Positions 29,601-35,600 of a DNA stretch of 64,000 nt are shown piece by piece. A program made the translations under genes and the position numbers. Under the pieces are notes generated by a model that searched no databases, was not told the DNA's origin, and was given only the letters and a program-made list of their open reading frames with translations. Where the stretch lies: the NCBI GenBank assembly GCA_964019165.1, contig OZ025281.1, positions 9,608,388 through 9,672,387 of the forward strand. Direction: 5' to 3'. Position 1 is the first letter of the stretch. Each line of letters opens with the position of its first letter. The DNA is from Mastigias papua (taxonomy: Eukaryota > Cnidaria > Scyphozoa > Rhizostomeae > Mastigiidae).

Positions 29601-32600
29601 TCAAATGCTCAGCTAGTAGTGCATTGATACATTCAGGCCTTTTCATAAGAAAAATCTCGCGCGAGTGGACAAACGCTCGCGTGATTTCTCTTACGCGAGC
29701 GATCGCTCAGGTAAAGATATATACACAGTCGCGTTGATTTCAGAAGTAACATAAATAACTACTTGGCCACGGACTTGGCACATGATAAAAAGTAACCGCA
29801 TAATACTAAAAGCTTTAAGAAAACAGTATAACCTTGTTAGAAATCACTTGGATGTCAATGAAAACTATACTTTTTCAAGATCAAATTACAATTTTAGCTT
29901 TAAATGGCAAGTTACAAATAAAAAAGTGTTATGAAACGTTCATTTCTATTTGTTCAGAGTTCACGTGGTGCTTACTGTCTGAAATTTCTGAATTGCTCCA
30001 AAATTCATCATCGACCAAACTGATGTTATCTTCTTCTTGTACAGTTCCATCTAAATGTAGCCTTTTACTTAGAGGCTCACTCATTTTCGTCTTCTGCCAT
30101 CTTTCAAGATAAATATCCAAGGCTCTTTCAAGGATACCATCGCGTTATAAGATGTTTCTAATTTATATATCTGAGTTTCAAAACTCATGTGTTTTGAATT
30201 TGAAATTGAGTTGAAAAGAAAAAAACGCCGCTACAATGTGCTATTTTATCAAACATATGCATAAAAATGCTTTGAAGTAGAAGTGGTGTAAGTTGATCTA
30301 CTGAGGCATTAACAAGGAAATAAAACGAATAAGAATAGAAAAATTCCAGCAGCGACCACCTCAGATAGGTAAATGCATTTGTCAACAATTTTCACATATT
30401 TTCACAACGGGACTAATGATTTTCTTCTAAAACGAGAGAAAGATATTCGACAAGATTTACCGTTTTGCATGAGCGATTAAAGGCCCCCGTGGTCTGGTTT
30501 GCGCGTGTGCTGACGCGATCGCGAGCGTGAAGCGAAAAGGCCTGTACAGCATAACGAAAATTTGTCATAATTCCAAAACAGAGATCTATATCTTTCACAG
30601 ATTATAAATAGAATGCTATCTTTATCATAATATCTTTCAAGCAAGACCAAATCTTGCTGAAATTGAAAGGTAGAAAAACAAACAGATAGCTATTAATAGG
30701 TGTCCTAACAAGTTAAAGGTTTGGAAAATTTAAGAAAGTTACCAAGCATGGCCCTATTTATTTGACACTGAAGAGTAAAGATAATGATTCATATCACAAT
30801 GAATGACACTCTTGAGGGTGACCTAGGCTTGCCACCCCACCTGTATTTGTCCCAACTTATTGCAGAGCAAAAACAACATTCACTCTATTAAAAAACATTA
30901 TTAAACCATTGTATGTAGAAGATAGCATTACATATAATAGAGGGGTAAAGAGGTGACACATTAGAACACAATACATAAGACTGATTTGGTCTACAGTATG
31001 GAGGGCAACTACTGTAATTTCTCTTTTAAGCCCCCTCTCAATGAAGTCCCTGTCAAAATGTGAATAATGCCAAAAAAATTTATCATGATGAAAAGCATAT
31101 ACTTTGTGGCTTTGATGATGTTCATTTATACCCAACAAAAATGTCAAAATCAGCCCCAAACATATATGAGCTGAGAATAATTGATGAAGATAACCATGCT
31201 ATTGGTAAAGATTCCTAAAATATACATATTTTTTCACAGTAATATACAAATCCTTTCATAGTTCAAAAACAATATTAAAACCCCCTCTCTAACAAGGCAC
31301 CCTCTCCAACAAGCCCCCTGCAAAGTGCATAAAGTGCTTGAAAACAATAAGCCACCAGGGGGCTTAGTAGAGAATTTACAGTATTAGAATTGAACATCAA
31401 TAGATGACTTAATTCAGAAATAGATATACTTCCTACTTTTGTACTTGTATTTATTTATTATCTATCTACCTACAAAACTGCTGTACCTGTTTTAATACAA
31501 AATTAGTTGTTGAACTAATTAACAACTTATTACATGCAGTGCTTTCAAAAAGGAGTATCCACAGGCAGGTGCTCAAGAGTGCATTTGGGAGTGATTAATC
31601 ACGAGCCCAGTGATATATATTTCCCTATGTTGGGAGTGATATCAGAAATACACAAATGTTCTGATTCAATGTTTGGTAATAGGCCAAACCACTTACAAAA
31701 CTCTTTTTCAAAATTGAAACTTTGGAAAGTAAGAGTCTTTTGGTGCACAATGACCCAACAAATTTAAGACCCTGTTTACAAGGTATCAAATTCATTTGAA
31801 TCCAATATGGTTTCATGCAGTGTTGCCACAAAGACAATGATAATTGTGGTACAATTTAAATATGGTTATGAATACAGTACAAAATGAATATGGTATCATG
31901 TAAACACACAGATCCACAACAGCAATCCAATATGATTTCAAACAGGATCGAATAGAGGCCAGCAGAGATAATAGAAAGAAAAGCCTCAATATCAAATGGG
32001 TATGACATCATAATGGAGGATTGGCATATTTATATGAAACTATAATCATTTCATACCATATTCATAAGTACATTGAAATGATGCAGTGTTCATTATCATA
32101 TCTATGTAAATGGAAGGCCAATATGGTATGAAAACATATCAGATCCATATGAATCTAACATCATGTAAATGGGGTCTAAACCACAACAGCATGCTTACCA
32201 AAGCTAAAATCATACTGCTTCTTGAGTGTTGCAAAGAGAAAGCTCTTTGTGTTGTGTCATCAAATCATCTATAATTACACCCTCCCCCCACTCTGCCCAC
32301 CCATGCTGTTGATTGCACACCCATAATTTCTGAGGGTGAAAGCCCTGACATCGTTATTTACTTATCAATTTAGCTACATATCTCTACCTATGCCAACATA
32401 TCTCTACCTATTCCAACATTTATTTACCTGCAAATTTTCTTACTCACCTACACATTACTGATTGCACTTACAGACTTAGCACAGTGATCAGTACTTAACT
32501 TAGATGCAAATATGCAGAAAAATACAAACTCTCTAGTGCTCATTAAATCAGAGTTGATGTACATATTCACAATTAGAAGAAAACTTTCATACCATCAAAT

Positions 32601-35600
32601 CCTCATCATCAACATCTTCATCATCTAATTCATCATCATCAACATCCTTTAGACTTGAGCTTGCCAAAGCTTGAATTTCATCCATAGACATCAGCTTCTC
32701 TACAAAAAAACCAACACTGAAAAATATGCACAATACATAAACCAAAGCTAGCATATCTCCAATTCTAGATCGTTATCATGAAAGAAAAGGGTTGATATAT
32801 GATGTGCTCTCCACTTCATGGAATATCAGATACGACACAATTGAACATCACAAATTTAATGTAAGTTGACTTAGGATTTTAATTGATAACAAATATACTA
32901 TTCCTCTATAAAATTAATCTTTCTCAGAACAAACTGCATTTGTCTGCAAAGTACTTTGGCTCTTTCAGCCTTACTAACAAGAAAGTATGATCAGTGTATC
33001 CTTTTGCACTTGTAGAATTCAATAGGAGCGTGATTGAGTACTGTTGATATTTTGCTTTGATAATTAGAAATGTAGTTGGCCTGTAACCATAAAAACTAAT
33101 CTCTTCACTACTGCAATTTCTTTAATTATGGGATAACAAATACAATTATCTTTCATACCTGAGGAAACTAAGGCAAAACATACTCTTTTACATAAATATT
33201 AAAGAAAACAGATAGCTTCATGGTGCAGCTATGATATATTTTTCTCAGCAAGACAAATCTGGTAGCAATCATTAAGAGCTTATAAAATTTCCAAAGGGTG
33301 TAATCATGAGCTAATGAAAACACATGCTGAATCTGTTTGTCCTTACTGTAAAACATATCCATAGTTTCACATGTCATAGTTATAGCTTAGCTTCTAATGT
33401 AGAGATGCATCATCAAGAAGGTTTCAATACATCCAATATTTATTTCTTGAAAGTTGATCTTACATGAACTGCTGGTTCAATACAATAGCATGCTGCAATT
33501 TCAACACATTGTTCGGTGACCTTCTAACTCTACTGAGTTAACTATAAGCCTTTACTAGTAAAGAAAGATAGATCAAGTGAACAAAATGGGTTTTGGATCA
33601 TCTTTGGAAGGAAGTAAAACTAAAGTCTCTAAAACTGATTGAGTTTAACCATACATACTGACCAAAAGTTCTGGATTCTATTTAGTAAAATCAATGTGCA
33701 CAGTTCCTGTGTATTTAAAATGAAACTCAAAAGTCACTTTCACTGCATTCACTGCATGTTTGAGTCAGCTTGCACCTGATACTAGAAGCCCTGAAGGTGA
33801 ACTACCATGTAGCTAAGAATAAAATGGCCTCAAAATGTCATTTCCATCTGTTCAAACAAAAAAAAGCAACTTGGGTTTGGCCCAAGTTAAATCTAACCTG
33901 GAATAAAGTAATCATGCATTATACAGGCTACATACAGTTGTGCTGTGATTCTGGATAAATGGAGATCCATAATTCCCCTTTCAAAGCATCACTCAAACAA
34001 CTTAATAGGTATAATGTACTAGTTTAGGAATACTCAAAAATTTGATACAGGATAACTTTCTTTAAGTATACACTTAATAGTATTTTTCTACATTTCATCT
34101 CCCATATGGGTATTCCCTTCAAACTTAGCTTGTCTACGTAAGGAACTCATCCTTAAGAATTCATAACAACTTTTATCACCATTGTTTTGTATTCTCTTAT
34201 TAGCTAATTGTTGCTGTGGATTTGCAAAGAGTTAATTAGGAGATGAATCACTTGAACATAGGTAAATGTTCACATGACTATGAATGGCTGTTAATGGATA
34301 AAGCATAAAGAACTTGCATAAATGCCTGCATGTTACCAACAGCTCTTCAGATGACATAAGTATACATCACATCTGCAATAAAAGGTGCTTCCAGCTAACC
34401 TCAGATGTCTTGGAATATTGTGTGCGCATGTTATAATATAATTTGTCCAGGAGGCCTGCTTATTGCATATATAGCTTAGAAATACAAATTTTACCTATGG
34501 TACTCTTGATTATAAATAGGATGGCAACATACTTTCCTTCCCTTTTGGTTTCTTTTTCTGCACAGGCCTTCCTTGTAAAGCAGCAAGTTCTGCTTCCAGA
34601 CTTTCATCGTCATCATCATCATCATCTTGAGCCTGAGGCATTCCTAAACCAAACTAGAAAGAAAAAAACTCATATTGAGCAATGCAAAGTCAGAGAAATC
34701 ATGTAGTTGCCACAGTAGTTATAAAATGCATATGAGTCACCTGACTGATTACTTTAATGTATTGACCTACAAGAAAGAAATTGATGTTCTGCTAAGAACA
34801 AATAACAAAACAATATAACTATATATAGTTCGAAAATAAAAATTCATCTTTATTGCTTTAAATTGGTAATACTAAAGAGGGATGCCATACAATAGTTGTA
34901 GAAAGGCCCAAATCAAGCAGACACTATATTATTGGAATTCTTCATGATCTGATACTGGGTGAGGGCAAGTTGGAGAGATGTTTAGTGAGGTACATGTAAG
35001 AAAATAAAACGGGACAAAATTGTTCAATTTTGGGGGATATTGGGGCCAAAAAAGTTTTTCCCAAATAGATAAAAACACTACTAGAAACATAAATGCAATG
35101 GGCACACTCAAAATATGAATCAATAAGTCAAAAAAGAAAATAACAAATCACATCCAACTTTCATTATAAAGCAGAGATCTCTCTAGTGGTACTGCATTTG
35201 GATTGGCTTTTCTTCTAGTACTTTTTATAATTTTTAAACTCTGTTTAATATCTGCTAAAAGTGGCTCGCTTGCAACAACATCCATCTGATGGGAAACCTA
35301 CTCAACAACATGCCCAAAGTCAGGTTCAGTAATATATCTACTTTTGTTTTTTTTAAAAAAGCATACAGCTAAATGTTTGTCACTTATTCCACTGTAAGGC
35401 CAGTTGATGAAGTTTGCTCCACTAAAGCACTTTAAACTACATTGAAATGTACTTCTAGCATTGTCTAATACAGATCAACTTTGTCTTATTATTTGCCACA
35501 TTCTATAAATTGGATATGTAATGATACATTGGTCTGAAATCTAAGCTTGAGTGATTTTTTAAGAAACAAGGAATAAGAAAACTCACACACTGAAAATATT

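Noticed and set aside
29834..30112. 92-codon plus-strand frame
   Set aside because: Inside the hAT-like element and antisense to its better minus-strand remnant; no domain recognised.
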